Positions 1-6,974 of a stretch of 11,912 nucleotides of DNA are shown in pieces (positions within the stretch are counted from its first letter, which is position 1; every line of letters begins with the position of its first letter). Made by a program: the position numbers and the translations under genes. The stretch covers positions 1 to 11,912 of the forward strand of contig JBMNNU010000089.1 in the NCBI GenBank assembly GCA_050942695.1, in the 5' to 3' direction. The notes under the pieces are model-generated. The model was not told where the DNA came from. It saw nothing but the letters and a program-made list of their open reading frames with translations, and made no database searches. This DNA is from JBMNNU01 sp050942695. GTDB lineage: Bacteria; Chloroflexota; UBA6077.

Positions 1-2463
1 GTAGAGAAGCGGCAGGCGGAGCTTAAGAGGCGGATGGCCGACCTGGGGATGGAGATGGCCAAAATCCAGGATGAGCAGGCAGCGCTGGCAGACTCGCGCG
101 AGCGGTGGGAGCGAGCCCAGCAGGCAGTCCAGCGCGCGGTGTCGGAGCTCGGGGTGGCGGAGAGTCGCGCAGTAGCGGCGCGGCGCCGCCAGGAGGAGCA
201 GGCTGCTGAGTTGGCTCGAGCCGAAGAGTCGGCCCGGCAGGTAGAAGCCTGCCGCGAGGGATACCGGCTCTATCTGGAGGCCGACGCACGGCTGAAGCAG
301 CTTAGCCAGCAGCGGCAGGAACGTGACCGGTTGCGCCAGAGAGCTGAGATGGCCGCTCGGGCTGCGCTGAAGGCAGAGCAGGAGATGCTGGCGGCCGAGC
401 AAAGGCTGGCGGAGCTTGCAGGGGAGGAAGCTCGCGCCGCGGAGTTGAAGCTGCTGATCCCGGAACAGGAGAGACGAGAGAGCGCCCTTCGGCATCTGGA
501 GGAAAGGGTTAGAAGCTACCAGGAGGCGGCGCGCCAGCTCCCCCTGATCGAGGAGCGAAGATCGGCCGCTCAGAGACGTCTCGCGGAAGCCGAGGCACGT
601 TTGGCGGAGATCGAGGCTGCGCGGCCGGTTGCGACCGGTCTGGAGGCCCTCAGAGAGCGGGATCGGGAGCTGCGCCAGCAGTTGGCCCAACTGGAGCAGC
701 AGGGCTGGACGCTGAAGCAGGCTCTGGACGATCTGTCCGAGGCCAAGGGCCGCCTCCGGCAGCTTGGGGCGGAGATGGAGCAGCTTCAGTCTGAGATCCA
801 GAGGCTGAGCCCGCTCGTGTCGGTGGCAGCACGAGCCCGGGAGTTGCAGGAGAAACGAGACTCCCTCTTCGGCGCGGTGCAATCGCTGCAAGTCCGCTAT
901 GAAGAGGCTGAGCGATCCAGGGCTCAGGTGGGGGATGGCCTCTGCCCATTCCTCAAGGAGCCCTGCCACAACCTCCAGGAAGGAGTTTCCCTGGACGCCT
1001 ACTTCGAGGCGATGATGGCAGATATTTCGGCCGAGTTGGAGAGAGCGCGAGGCGATCTGGAGCGAGTGGAGATAGAGTTGGCCGAAGCCCGGAATGCGGA
1101 GCGAAGCGTGTCCAGGCTCCCGGATTTGAATCGCAGACTCCAGCCGCTTTCTGAGGAGAAGTCCAGGCTGGAGGGAGAGATATCGCGGCTGGAATCCCTG
1201 CAGGCCAACTTGGCTGAAACCCCGTCGCAGAAAGTCCGAGTTCAGGATGAGATACAGGGGCTGGAGCCAGCTCTGGCTGAGGCGGAGAGGTCGTGGCAGT
1301 TGCTGGCCGGGGAGGCGGGGTGGCGGAGCCAGACCGAGGAGGCATCTCAAGCAGTCGAAAGGGAGCTGCAGGCGCTGGCAGTAGCCAAGGCCGTGATTGA
1401 AAGAGAGACCAGCGCAGCCGATGAGCTTACAGCGGCCCGTTCAGCCCTGGCTGAACTGGGAGACCCCAGAGGGCAGGCTACAGCGATTCTCCAGCAGGTA
1501 GCCCGGGTGCGACCGGAGGTAGTGCGGGCTCTGGAAAGGTCCAAGAGGGAGGCCGCCGGGGCTCGGATTGCAGAGGATCGGGCGCGGCTGGCATTGGAGC
1601 CCTTCGCACAGTTGGAGGAGGAGATGGCCGCTGCGGCCCGGCTGCGAGATGAGAGTGAGACCTCCTATCGAAGCTTCCTGGCCCATCAGGCGGAGGCGGA
1701 ACGGCTACGGCAGCGGAGGGAGGCGAAGCTTAAAGCCGATCAGGAGATGGAGCAGGCAGAGTCGGCACTACAGAGTGCCAGGCGAGGACTCGAGGCCCTC
1801 CAGGCAGCCTACGACGAGGCGGAGCATCGGCGCATCTTAGAGGCGGTAGAAGAGGTTGCCGGACGGGCGGCAGGCTGCCGCCGGGAGCTGGAGCTATGCC
1901 GCAGGGATGAGGAGAGGAATCTTCTGGAGATAGAAAAGCTGCGCCGAAGCAAGGCGGAGATGGAGGCCGCTCAGGGGGAGGCGGTGGAGTGCAGGCAGTA
2001 CGCGGAGGCCGTGGAGGCGATCCGCCGCGCGCTGGATGCTACCGGACCGGAGATGGCCAGAGTGTTACTGCAGAGAATCTCCAAGAGGGCCACCGGCATC
2101 TACCGCGACCTGCTGGACCAGCAGACGGTCTCTATTGAGTGGGGCTCCGACTACGAGATCCGCTGCCGGATACGGTCCGAAGAGCGGGATTTTAAACAGC
2201 TTTCGGGCGGTGAGCAGATGGCGGCGGCGCTGGCGGTGAGGCTGGCGCTGCTGCAAGATCTTAGCAACCTGAGGCTGGCCTTCCTGGACGAGCCGACAGC
2301 CCACATGGACGCACTGAGACGGACCAACTTAGCCGCTCAGATCCAGAATCTGAAATCCTTCGACCAGCTCGTGGTGATCTCCCACGACGACTCTTTCGAT
2401 AACCTTCTCGGCCACGTCGTGCGGCTCGTAAAGATAGATGGTGAGACTGTCATCGAAGATTAA
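1..2463 (+). CDS. sbcC: Rad50/SbcC-type SMC ATPase, 5' partial
   Basis: C-terminal 820 residues of a Rad50/SbcC-like ATPase. The reading frame is open to base 1, so the true start, the N-terminal lobe and Walker A lie outside the window; the ATG at 34 sits inside coiled coil and is not a start. Family members work with the nuclease Mre11/SbcD to tether and process DNA ends. Numbered from the ATG at 34, residues 1 to about 300 and 315 to 690 are long Glu/Arg/Ala/Gln-rich coiled-coil arms. They flank a hook-like turn with Cys304 and Cys311 (CPFLKEPC). The C-terminal ATPase lobe has the ABC signature LSGGEQ (723-728), Walker B with D-loop (LAFLDEPTAHMD, Asp752-Glu753) and the H-loop VVISHDD (His784). 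The hook spacing CX6C differs from the classical CXXC. It heads a same-strand run that includes nurA and herA homologues, which supports a Rad50 role in end resection. The family call is secure; the choice between SbcC and Rad50 as a name is a convention. Confidence 0.93.
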   Translation, partial: VEKRQAELKRRMADLGMEMAKIQDEQAALADSRERWERAQQAVQRAVSELGVAESRAVAARRRQEEQAAELARAEESARQVEACREGYRLYLEADARLKQLSQQRQERDRLRQRAEMAARAALKAEQEMLAAEQRLAELAGEEARAAELKLLIPEQERRESALRHLEERVRSYQEAARQLPLIEERRSAAQRRLAEAEARLAEIEAARPVATGLEALRERDRELRQQLAQLEQQGWTLKQALDDLSEAKGRLRQLGAEMEQLQSEIQRLSPLVSVAARARELQEKRDSLFGAVQSLQVRYEEAERSRAQVGDGLCPFLKEPCHNLQEGVSLDAYFEAMMADISAELERARGDLERVEIELAEARNAERSVSRLPDLNRRLQPLSEEKSRLEGEISRLESLQANLAETPSQKVRVQDEIQGLEPALAEAERSWQLLAGEAGWRSQTEEASQAVERELQALAVAKAVIERETSAADELTAARSALAELGDPRGQATAILQQVARVRPEVVRALERSKREAAGARIAEDRARLALEPFAQLEEEMAAAARLRDESETSYRSFLAHQAEAERLRQRREAKLKADQEMEQAESALQSARRGLEALQAAYDEAEHRRILEAVEEVAGRAAGCRRELELCRRDEERNLLEIEKLRRSKAEMEAAQGEAVECRQYAEAVEAIRRALDATGPEMARVLLQRISKRATGIYRDLLDQQTVSIEWGSDYEIRCRIRSEERDFKQLSGGEQMAAALAVRLALLQDLSNLRLAFLDEPTAHMDALRRTNLAAQIQNLKSFDQLVVISHDDSFDNLLGHVVRLVKIDGETVIED

Positions 2464-2576
2464 ATGGGGCTAACAGAAGCTATCTACAGATTACACAGAA
2501 TGCACAGATATTTAATATTTTCTTGATGCTCTTTCTGTGTAATCTGTGAAATCTGTGGTTTTTTGAAGGTTTCGAG
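2464..2576. other. Spacer between the SMC ATPase gene and nurA
   Basis: This 113-nt A+T-rich spacer is the longest in the left block. It contains the inverted repeat described separately, a run of six T at 2559-2564 and a weak ribosome-binding site (GAAGG, 2565-2569, 7 nt before the nurA ATG). I see no convincing -35/-10 pair. The spacer may attenuate or terminate transcription from the upstream gene, or it may simply host a mobile-type repeat inside the operon. Confidence 0.6.
2486..2547. repeat. 15-bp perfect inverted repeat (ACAGATTACACAGAA type)
   Basis: Bases 2486-2500 (ACAGATTACACAGAA) are the exact reverse complement of 2533-2547, with a 32-nt A+T-rich loop. The short unit ACAGAT/ATCTGT recurs around the arms (2504-2510 and 2551-2556). 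An alternative pairing of 2484-2492 with 2550-2558, with one U-G wobble, puts a 9-bp stem directly before six T, as in an intrinsic terminator. From memory, CTGTG-AATCTGTG arrays are frequent intergenic repeats in Chloroflexota, deltaproteobacteria and metagenomes; that family link is recalled, not tested. Confidence 0.7.
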
Positions 2577-3761
2577 ATGCTCTATCCGAACAAGGTTCAG
2601 AGGGCTCTGGAGGCGAAGCTGCCGGAGTTTCTGCAGTTCGAGGCTCAGCACGCCCAGGCATTGCGGGGCTACAGGGAGTGGCTGAGCCAGCTCGAAGCGA
2701 TGCCCGCGACTGAGATAGATGCGCGCCTGGAGAATCTGGCCGATGCCCCCGGGGCGCTCCCGAGCGAGGAGCACGGTTCGCCCCTGGTGGTTCCCTTCGG
2801 CCTGAGTTGGTCGAACCACGAGGAGGCGCGTGCATGGGCCTTCGATCGCATCCAGGGCATCACAACCCTGGCGGTGGACGGAAGCCAGATAGCTCCCAAC
2901 AAAGATTACTCATTCGGCATCGCGGCGATCCAGGTGGCCTGGTTCGAGAACCGCCACAGCAGGGACGCCCGCGACTACGTCAAGGACGCCGAGTTCGAGC
3001 TGCTGCCGTTGAGCCTTCCGACGGAGAGAGGGGATGACAGGGACAATCCGGAGCTGGATGTGAACCTCCGCAGGTTCCAGGCAGAGGTGAGCCAGATCGT
3101 GAGGCACATGGAGCAGTGGGAGCGGACTGATCCTCCGCCCGTCGTATTCTTCGACGGGACCCTGGTGGCATCATTTGCCGGCCCTCTGGCGCCCCGCACG
3201 CGCGAGAAATACTTCGAGAGCGTTATGCTTATGCTCCGGGCCTCTCGCGATAAGCGGGTGCCGCTGGTCGGCTTCGTGGACACCAGCCACGCCAAGGATC
3301 TCTCTACCCTGCTGCGCCATCTGGGTAACCTGCCCAGGACGGACCGGATAAATGACGCCCATCTGCTGCGAGGCCGGATGCGCTGGGGAGACAGAACCCG
3401 CGCCTTCATCTGCGCCCGTGACGATACCCTCCGCAACTACGTCTGGGGTGAGGACGACTTTCGGCGCGACATAGCCTTTCTGTATCTCCAGACTACGGGC
3501 GACGGTCCCCCAGCTCGCCTGGACATCCCTCGATGGGTTGTGCAGGAGGGGTTGGTGGATTACGTGGCCGATGTGGTGCGTTGCGAGGTGATCGCCGGGA
3601 CCGGCTACCCCTACTGCTTCGAGGCGGTGGACGCCGCGGCGGTGCTGAGTATGCAGGATCGGGAGCTTTTCTACAGCCAGCTCCAGGCGTTCTGCGAGCG
3701 GAACGGCATGCGGCTCCGCCTCGCACCCAAGGCGACGAGCAAGCGGCGACGTAGGGTGTAG
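2577..3761 (+). CDS. nurA: NurA-family DNA-end resection nuclease
   Basis: A 394-residue protein assigned to the NurA family, metal-dependent 5'-3' nucleases with an RNase H-like fold that work with the HerA translocase to resect DNA ends. The N-terminal ~90 residues are helical. The family's first catalytic strand is seen as LAVDGSQ with Asp101, and a second acidic strand as VVFFDGT with Asp193. The strand VGFVDTSHAKDL (231-241) and the late motif GYPYCFEAVDAAAVLS (343-358) also match the family layout. At the late motif, where archaeal NurA has a conserved Ala-His, this protein appears to have Val-Asp (Asp352). The tail ends in basic residues (SKRRRRV). The start at 2577 has a weak SD, GAAGG, 7 nt upstream; no better start precedes the first motif. 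Position between a Rad50-like gene and a herA gene strongly supports the call. The exact metal ligands are inferred by motif only. Confidence 0.88.
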   Translation: MLYPNKVQRALEAKLPEFLQFEAQHAQALRGYREWLSQLEAMPATEIDARLENLADAPGALPSEEHGSPLVVPFGLSWSNHEEARAWAFDRIQGITTLAVDGSQIAPNKDYSFGIAAIQVAWFENRHSRDARDYVKDAEFELLPLSLPTERGDDRDNPELDVNLRRFQAEVSQIVRHMEQWERTDPPPVVFFDGTLVASFAGPLAPRTREKYFESVMLMLRASRDKRVPLVGFVDTSHAKDLSTLLRHLGNLPRTDRINDAHLLRGRMRWGDRTRAFICARDDTLRNYVWGEDDFRRDIAFLYLQTTGDGPPARLDIPRWVVQEGLVDYVADVVRCEVIAGTGYPYCFEAVDAAAVLSMQDRELFYSQLQAFCERNGMRLRLAPKATSKRRRRV

Positions 3762-3830
3762 GACGAGTGCTGGTTTGGATCGCGAAACGCACGAAAAAAC
3801 GCGAAAGGCTGAAAATGAGGGAGTGATGCA
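3762..3830. other. Spacer between nurA and the HAS-barrel-like gene
   Basis: This 69-nt spacer holds the CGCGAAA-type repeat listed separately, then a good Shine-Dalgarno GAGGGAG (3817-3823) placed 7 nt before the ATG at 3831, which fixes that start. I see no terminator hairpin, so transcription probably continues from nurA. Confidence 0.55.
3781..3806 (+). repeat. Triple CGCGAAA/CACGAAA short repeat
   Basis: Three copies of a 7-mer lie in the spacer: CGCGAAA (3781-3787), CACGAAA (3790-3796) and CGCGAAA (3800-3806), with start-to-start distances of 9 and 10 bases, close to one helical turn. Similar CGCGAAACGCACGAAA strings are, as I recall, a common intergenic repeat in environmental bacterial genomes. 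It could equally be a protein-binding array; its place 25 nt before a start codon makes a role in local expression possible but unproven. Confidence 0.55.
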
Positions 3831-4424
3831 ATGCTCTTAGGAAGCGTCGTAAAATCGAACAGCCACACCGACTACGTGGTGCAGATATTCGCGCCCGGCG
3901 AGGTCGCCGATCCGCCGCAGCCGGAGGATTACGCCTTCGGACAGTTCGTGCGCATCGCAGTTGGGGATGGCCGCACCTACCTCGTCGGGGTGATCTACGA
4001 TACGCTGTTGCTGAACCCTACGTATGGCACGCTGGGCCCCAGGCTTTCGAGCGAGCCTCTGCGCAGCACATTCGCACCGGACTACATGCCGGAGACAGCG
4101 ACGGTTGTGGGGGTGGCTATCGTTGGCTGGCATTGGAGCGCCGGCGAGAATAGCTACTACCGGCAGGGTGTGCCCCCAATCGCGTCCCGGATCGGTGCTG
4201 AGGTCGAGCCGCTTACAGAGGAGCAGTTTCGGATGTTCCACAACTCCGATAACGGCCCGGTGGTGACCTACCTGCCCCGCCTGTCCGCCATGGGGAACCC
4301 CGCCATACCTGAACTGCTCAATGGATTGCTCACCAGATTGATACAAGCCTACCCGGAAAGCACCGGGGCTCTGGCGGTGCTTCGCTCCAATCTGGACTGG
4401 AGCGCAAGACTTGTACGACGATGA
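3831..4424 (+). CDS. Small HAS-barrel-like protein of the herA-nurA locus, function unknown
   Basis: A 197-residue protein with no ATPase motif. The N-terminal ~60 residues (GSVVKSNSHTDYVVQIF near 4-20, then GQFVRIAVGDGRTYLVGVIYDT at 37-58) have the beta-strand pattern of a HAS-barrel, the small domain at the N-terminus of HerA and F1-type ATPases. Residues 60-125 continue as beta-rich sequence, and 155-195 look helical (PELLNGLLTRLIQAYPE). There is no signal peptide or membrane segment, so it is probably cytoplasmic. The start is well supported by the SD GAGGGAG 7 nt upstream. In HerA the HAS barrel is the surface that docks NurA, so a free-standing copy between nurA and herA suggests an adaptor, competitor or assembly factor of that complex. 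The fold match is by eye and the role is inference; it could also be an unrelated small beta-barrel. Confidence 0.6.
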   Translation: MLLGSVVKSNSHTDYVVQIFAPGEVADPPQPEDYAFGQFVRIAVGDGRTYLVGVIYDTLLLNPTYGTLGPRLSSEPLRSTFAPDYMPETATVVGVAIVGWHWSAGENSYYRQGVPPIASRIGAEVEPLTEEQFRMFHNSDNGPVVTYLPRLSAMGNPAIPELLNGLLTRLIQAYPESTGALAVLRSNLDWSARLVRR

Positions 4425-4490
4425 TCATGTATCATTCCGGGGCGGTGAATAGCAGGTCTATCGTAGGCGCAGCAGTGATCTGTTGTTTGT

Positions 4491-4497
4491 GAGAGGG
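4491..4497 (+). promoter_or_regulatory. Ribosome-binding site that questions the PilZ gene start
   Basis: GAGAGGG ends only 2 nt before the ATG at 4500 but 5 nt before the in-frame GTG at 4503, which is the more usual spacing. The PilZ protein may therefore start at 4503, losing one residue. An in-frame TGA at 4476-4478 rules out a longer form. Confidence 0.5.
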
Positions 4498-4499
4498 CA

Positions 4500-5171
4500 A
4501 TGGTGACCAACGAATTTGTGGAAATCCAAAAGCTGTTGAAGACCGGCGATCTGGTGAAGCTTCGTACGGGGACTATTCACGGCCAGCGGTCTTATAACGG
4601 CAGGGTTGCCGACATCTGTGATGATGTCGTTACGGTCGTCGTGCCCGAGGACAGCCCGCTGCTGATGCGTGGCCCTGGCGCCTTCAAGGTAGTGATGAGG
4701 AAAGAGACCGACAACGCGCTCTACATCTTCGACTCTAGCGCGACGGTTCGGTTTAGCCACAACAGGCCAAATCTCAAGCTGCGTATCGAAAGCGAAGTCC
4801 AACGGGTGCAAAGGCGCTGGAACGTTCGATTGAGCGTCCTGATCGATCCGGAAGAAGCGCTGCTGATCGATGGGGATGAAGAGAAGCCTTTCAAAGCGAC
4901 GATACTCGACCTCAGCGCTGGCGGGGTGCTTTTACACACGAGCGAGCCGATAGCGACCGGAGCCAAACTGAGGCTCAGCTTTCCATTGCCCGGCCTATCC
5001 AGGACTATCCGGGCCAACGCAGAGGTAGTCAGGCAGATACGATTGGATGCCGATGGCTGGCAGTATCTCAGGCTGGGGGCCAGATTCCTGGACCTTGGGA
5101 AGGATCAGGAGGACGCCATCATCAGGTTCGCCTTCCACGAACAGTTGAAGAGGAGAAGGCTGGGGCGCTAG
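4500..5171 (+). CDS. PilZ-domain protein, predicted c-di-GMP receptor
   Basis: A 223-residue protein with a two-domain YcgR-like layout. Residues ~10-95 form a beta-rich N-terminal domain (GDLVKLRTGT, YNGRVADICDDVVTVVVPED). Residues ~100-215 are a PilZ domain. Both c-di-GMP-binding motifs are intact: RxxxR as Arg106-Trp-Asn-Val-Arg110, and DxSxxG as Asp137, Ser139, Gly142 (DLSAGG). The domain closes with LRLGARFLDL (190-199), also typical. It should therefore bind cyclic di-GMP in the cytoplasm; no membrane segment or other output domain is present, so it probably acts by protein contact. It is 75 nt downstream of the HAS-barrel-like gene and 38 nt upstream of herA on the same strand, without an obvious terminator, an unexpected place for a PilZ protein, which more often concerns motility or exopolysaccharide. 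A link to DNA-end processing is inference from context. The start may be ATG 4500 or GTG 4503. Confidence 0.9.
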   Translation: MVTNEFVEIQKLLKTGDLVKLRTGTIHGQRSYNGRVADICDDVVTVVVPEDSPLLMRGPGAFKVVMRKETDNALYIFDSSATVRFSHNRPNLKLRIESEVQRVQRRWNVRLSVLIDPEEALLIDGDEEKPFKATILDLSAGGVLLHTSEPIATGAKLRLSFPLPGLSRTIRANAEVVRQIRLDADGWQYLRLGARFLDLGKDQEDAIIRFAFHEQLKRRRLGR

Positions 5172-5198
5172 TAGCGATCCGCGAGCTGCCGCTTCCAC

Positions 5199-5204
5199 AG
5201 GAGG
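5199..5204 (+). promoter_or_regulatory. Consensus Shine-Dalgarno of herA
   Basis: AGGAGG lies 5 nt before the ATG at 5210 and fixes the herA start. It is the strongest ribosome-binding site in the left block, compared with the weak GAAGG of nurA, which suggests that HerA is translated more strongly than NurA. Confidence 0.8.
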
Positions 5205-5209
5205 ATGAC

Positions 5210-6961
5210 ATGGCTGCGCAACAGATAGGAACTGCCAAGGGGCCTGGAGACAGGCCACAGGAGTATACATTCCTCACCCCAGATAGGGATAACGCCGTCA
5301 AGGTCGGTGAGTTCGTCTACTACCCCACGAGGGTGGACGGTGCCGAGCGGGAGGTGATTGGCAGGGTTGTGCGGCGACGTCCGGCTAGACTCTACCCCGA
5401 CGAGTTCTCAGCAGACCCCCTAGTGTCGCCCGCCTCCGTGGCCGGAGCTCTCGGATATTCCTCCCCAGAGGCTGAGCTGTTCGACGTGACTGTCAGCTTG
5501 CTTGGCTACTTCGACGAGAGACTCAAGAGCTTCGTGAACCCCCGCATACCCCCTCGCCAGGGGTGGCCTATCTACCTGGTGCCGGATGACGTGCTGTCCA
5601 GGGTGCTGAACCCGCGTACGCTCGGCGCTCCAGGCTCAGCCCATGTCGGCTACCTGCTGTCGCGGCCGGGGCGCCGCGTCCCGGTAGTGCTATCCACCAA
5701 GGAACTGGTATCCACCCACATGGCGATCATAGCCTCCACAGGAGCCGGCAAGAGCTACCTAGCTGGCGTGGTGATAGAGGAGTTGATGAAGCCCGGCAAC
5801 CGAGCCTGCCTGCTGATAGTGGATCCCCACGGAGAGTACCACACCCTGGACGCTATGCAGGGGATATCGGACTTCGCCGGCCCGGATGGCTACAAACCGG
5901 AAGTGAAAATTATCACCCCTGAGCAGGTGTACGTTAAGGCGGCCAGTCTCACCCTTGGGGATCTGCGTTATTTGCTGTCCGACATGGGTGAGCGGATGGA
6001 CTATATACTCTCCACCGCCCACCGGCGCGTTATCCAGGATTCCCAGAAGCTCCACGGCTCTCCTGAGCACTGGACAATCGACGATCTGAAGAACGCTGTT
6101 AGAGCCTTTTCGGAAGAGAAGGAAGCAGAGGGAGCCGACTTCTCATCCAGCGTTCATGGGGTTCTCTGGCGACTGGATCGGCTGGCGGAGTCCAGCATCT
6201 TCAAGGATTACGACCACATCTCCCTCGGCGAGCTATTCAAACCCGGCCAGTGCACGGTGCTACAGCTCAACGAGATCGATCCCCGGGAGCAGCAGGTGAT
6301 CGTCAGCGTCCTGCTGCGCCGGCTTTACCGGGCCAGGATGGAGACCGTCCGACAGAAGGCTAAACCAGGGGAGGAGGCTTACCTACCCTACCCTGCATTC
6401 GTTCTGTTGGAGGAGGCCCACCACTTCGCTCCTGGTGGCGAGGGGATCGACAGGGTGGTTTCGGCGCGCCAGTTAAAGACGATTCTCTCCGAGGGGCGGA
6501 AGTTCGGCATCGGGGTTGGATTGATCAGCCAGCGCCCCGGCAAGCTAGACCAGGATGTACTCAGCCAGTGCATGACCCAGTTCATCCTGCGGATCGTAAA
6601 CCCTATCGACCAGAACACCGTAGCCTCGGCGGTGGAGTCAGCTTCCAAGGACATCCTGGACGAGTTGCCAGCCCTATCTCGCGGCCAGGCGGTGGTAGGT
6701 GGACCAGCCCTCAATGCCCCTGCCCTTATCCAGGTGCGGCAGAGGTTGACCCCTCATGGCGGCGAGAGCATCGATAGCCCGAAGGAGTGGGTGGCCTACT
6801 TCGCCCCGGAAGCCCAGGAGCAGCGCAAGCGGGATGAGGCGTACTACATCCCCAATCGGGGCAACGTTTCCAAGTTCCCCACAGTGCCTGGATGGATCAA
6901 GCCCCGCTCTTACGAACAGATTTTCGGGGAGAACCCTCCTGAGGGCAACGACGATAGATGA
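5210..6961 (+). CDS. herA: HerA-family hexameric DNA translocase ATPase
   Basis: A 583-residue ATPase of the HerA/FtsK superfamily, the motor that pumps DNA through the NurA nuclease. Residues ~28-165 are a beta-rich N-terminal region with HAS-barrel character (VGEFVYYPT, EVIGRVVRRR), enlarged by an insert. The RecA-like core has Walker A in ASTGAGKS (175-182, Lys181), the family motif VDPHGEY (204-210), a helical insert (~245-345), Walker B ending in Glu401-Glu402 (AFVLLEEAHHF) and SQRPGKLDQDVLSQC (440-454), a very characteristic HerA signature. Residues ~465-583 form a C-terminal extension. The size is slightly above the ~500 residues of archaeal HerA. The consensus SD AGGAGG supports the start. 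It is the last gene of the block, 38 nt after the PilZ gene, and its stop is 13 nt from the convergent kinase gene. With the Rad50-like and NurA genes it forms a resection module; conjugative ATPases of the VirB4 type are less likely because of the neighbours and the SQRP motif. Confidence 0.93.
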   Translation: MAAQQIGTAKGPGDRPQEYTFLTPDRDNAVKVGEFVYYPTRVDGAEREVIGRVVRRRPARLYPDEFSADPLVSPASVAGALGYSSPEAELFDVTVSLLGYFDERLKSFVNPRIPPRQGWPIYLVPDDVLSRVLNPRTLGAPGSAHVGYLLSRPGRRVPVVLSTKELVSTHMAIIASTGAGKSYLAGVVIEELMKPGNRACLLIVDPHGEYHTLDAMQGISDFAGPDGYKPEVKIITPEQVYVKAASLTLGDLRYLLSDMGERMDYILSTAHRRVIQDSQKLHGSPEHWTIDDLKNAVRAFSEEKEAEGADFSSSVHGVLWRLDRLAESSIFKDYDHISLGELFKPGQCTVLQLNEIDPREQQVIVSVLLRRLYRARMETVRQKAKPGEEAYLPYPAFVLLEEAHHFAPGGEGIDRVVSARQLKTILSEGRKFGIGVGLISQRPGKLDQDVLSQCMTQFILRIVNPIDQNTVASAVESASKDILDELPALSRGQAVVGGPALNAPALIQVRQRLTPHGGESIDSPKEWVAYFAPEAQEQRKRDEAYYIPNRGNVSKFPTVPGWIKPRSYEQIFGENPPEGNDDR

Positions 6962-6974
6962 TCGGTCGCAGCGG
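6962..6974. other. Junction between two convergent gene blocks
   Basis: Only 13 nt separate the stop of herA (plus strand, TGA 6959-6961) from the stop of the hybrid kinase (minus strand, TGA 6977-6975). I see no strong hairpin with a T-run for either direction, so transcripts probably read into each other as antisense or end by another mechanism. Confidence 0.7.

Noticed and set aside
650..1345. Minus-strand open frames of 99 and 130 codons across the SMC ATPase gene
   Set aside because: They are Pro/Ala/Arg-rich translations of G+C-rich DNA opposite a clear coiled-coil gene, which is typical shadow reading.
2523..2551. Sigma70 promoter before nurA (TTGATG as a -35 box)
   Set aside because: No acceptable -10 hexamer is found at 16-18 nt spacing; the candidates TGTGAA and GTGAAA match poorly.
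2464..2576. CRISPR-like array
   Set aside because: The ACAGAT units are short, irregular and lack spacers of constant length, and no cas gene is present.
2484..2835. Minus-strand open frames of 107 and 111 codons running through the repeat
   Set aside because: They overlap the start of nurA. Their C-terminal residues (ISQITQKEH, TDFTDYTER) are just translation of the ACAGATTACACAGA repeat.
2975..3436. Minus-strand open frame of 153 codons opposite nurA
   Set aside because: It is antisense to the catalytic motifs of nurA, is Ser/Arg-rich, and has no good ribosome-binding site or domain.
4421..4435. Small inverted repeat ATGAT/ATCAT at the end of the HAS-barrel-like gene
   Set aside because: It has only 5-bp A+T-rich arms with a 5-nt loop and no T-run, too weak for a terminator and likely by chance.
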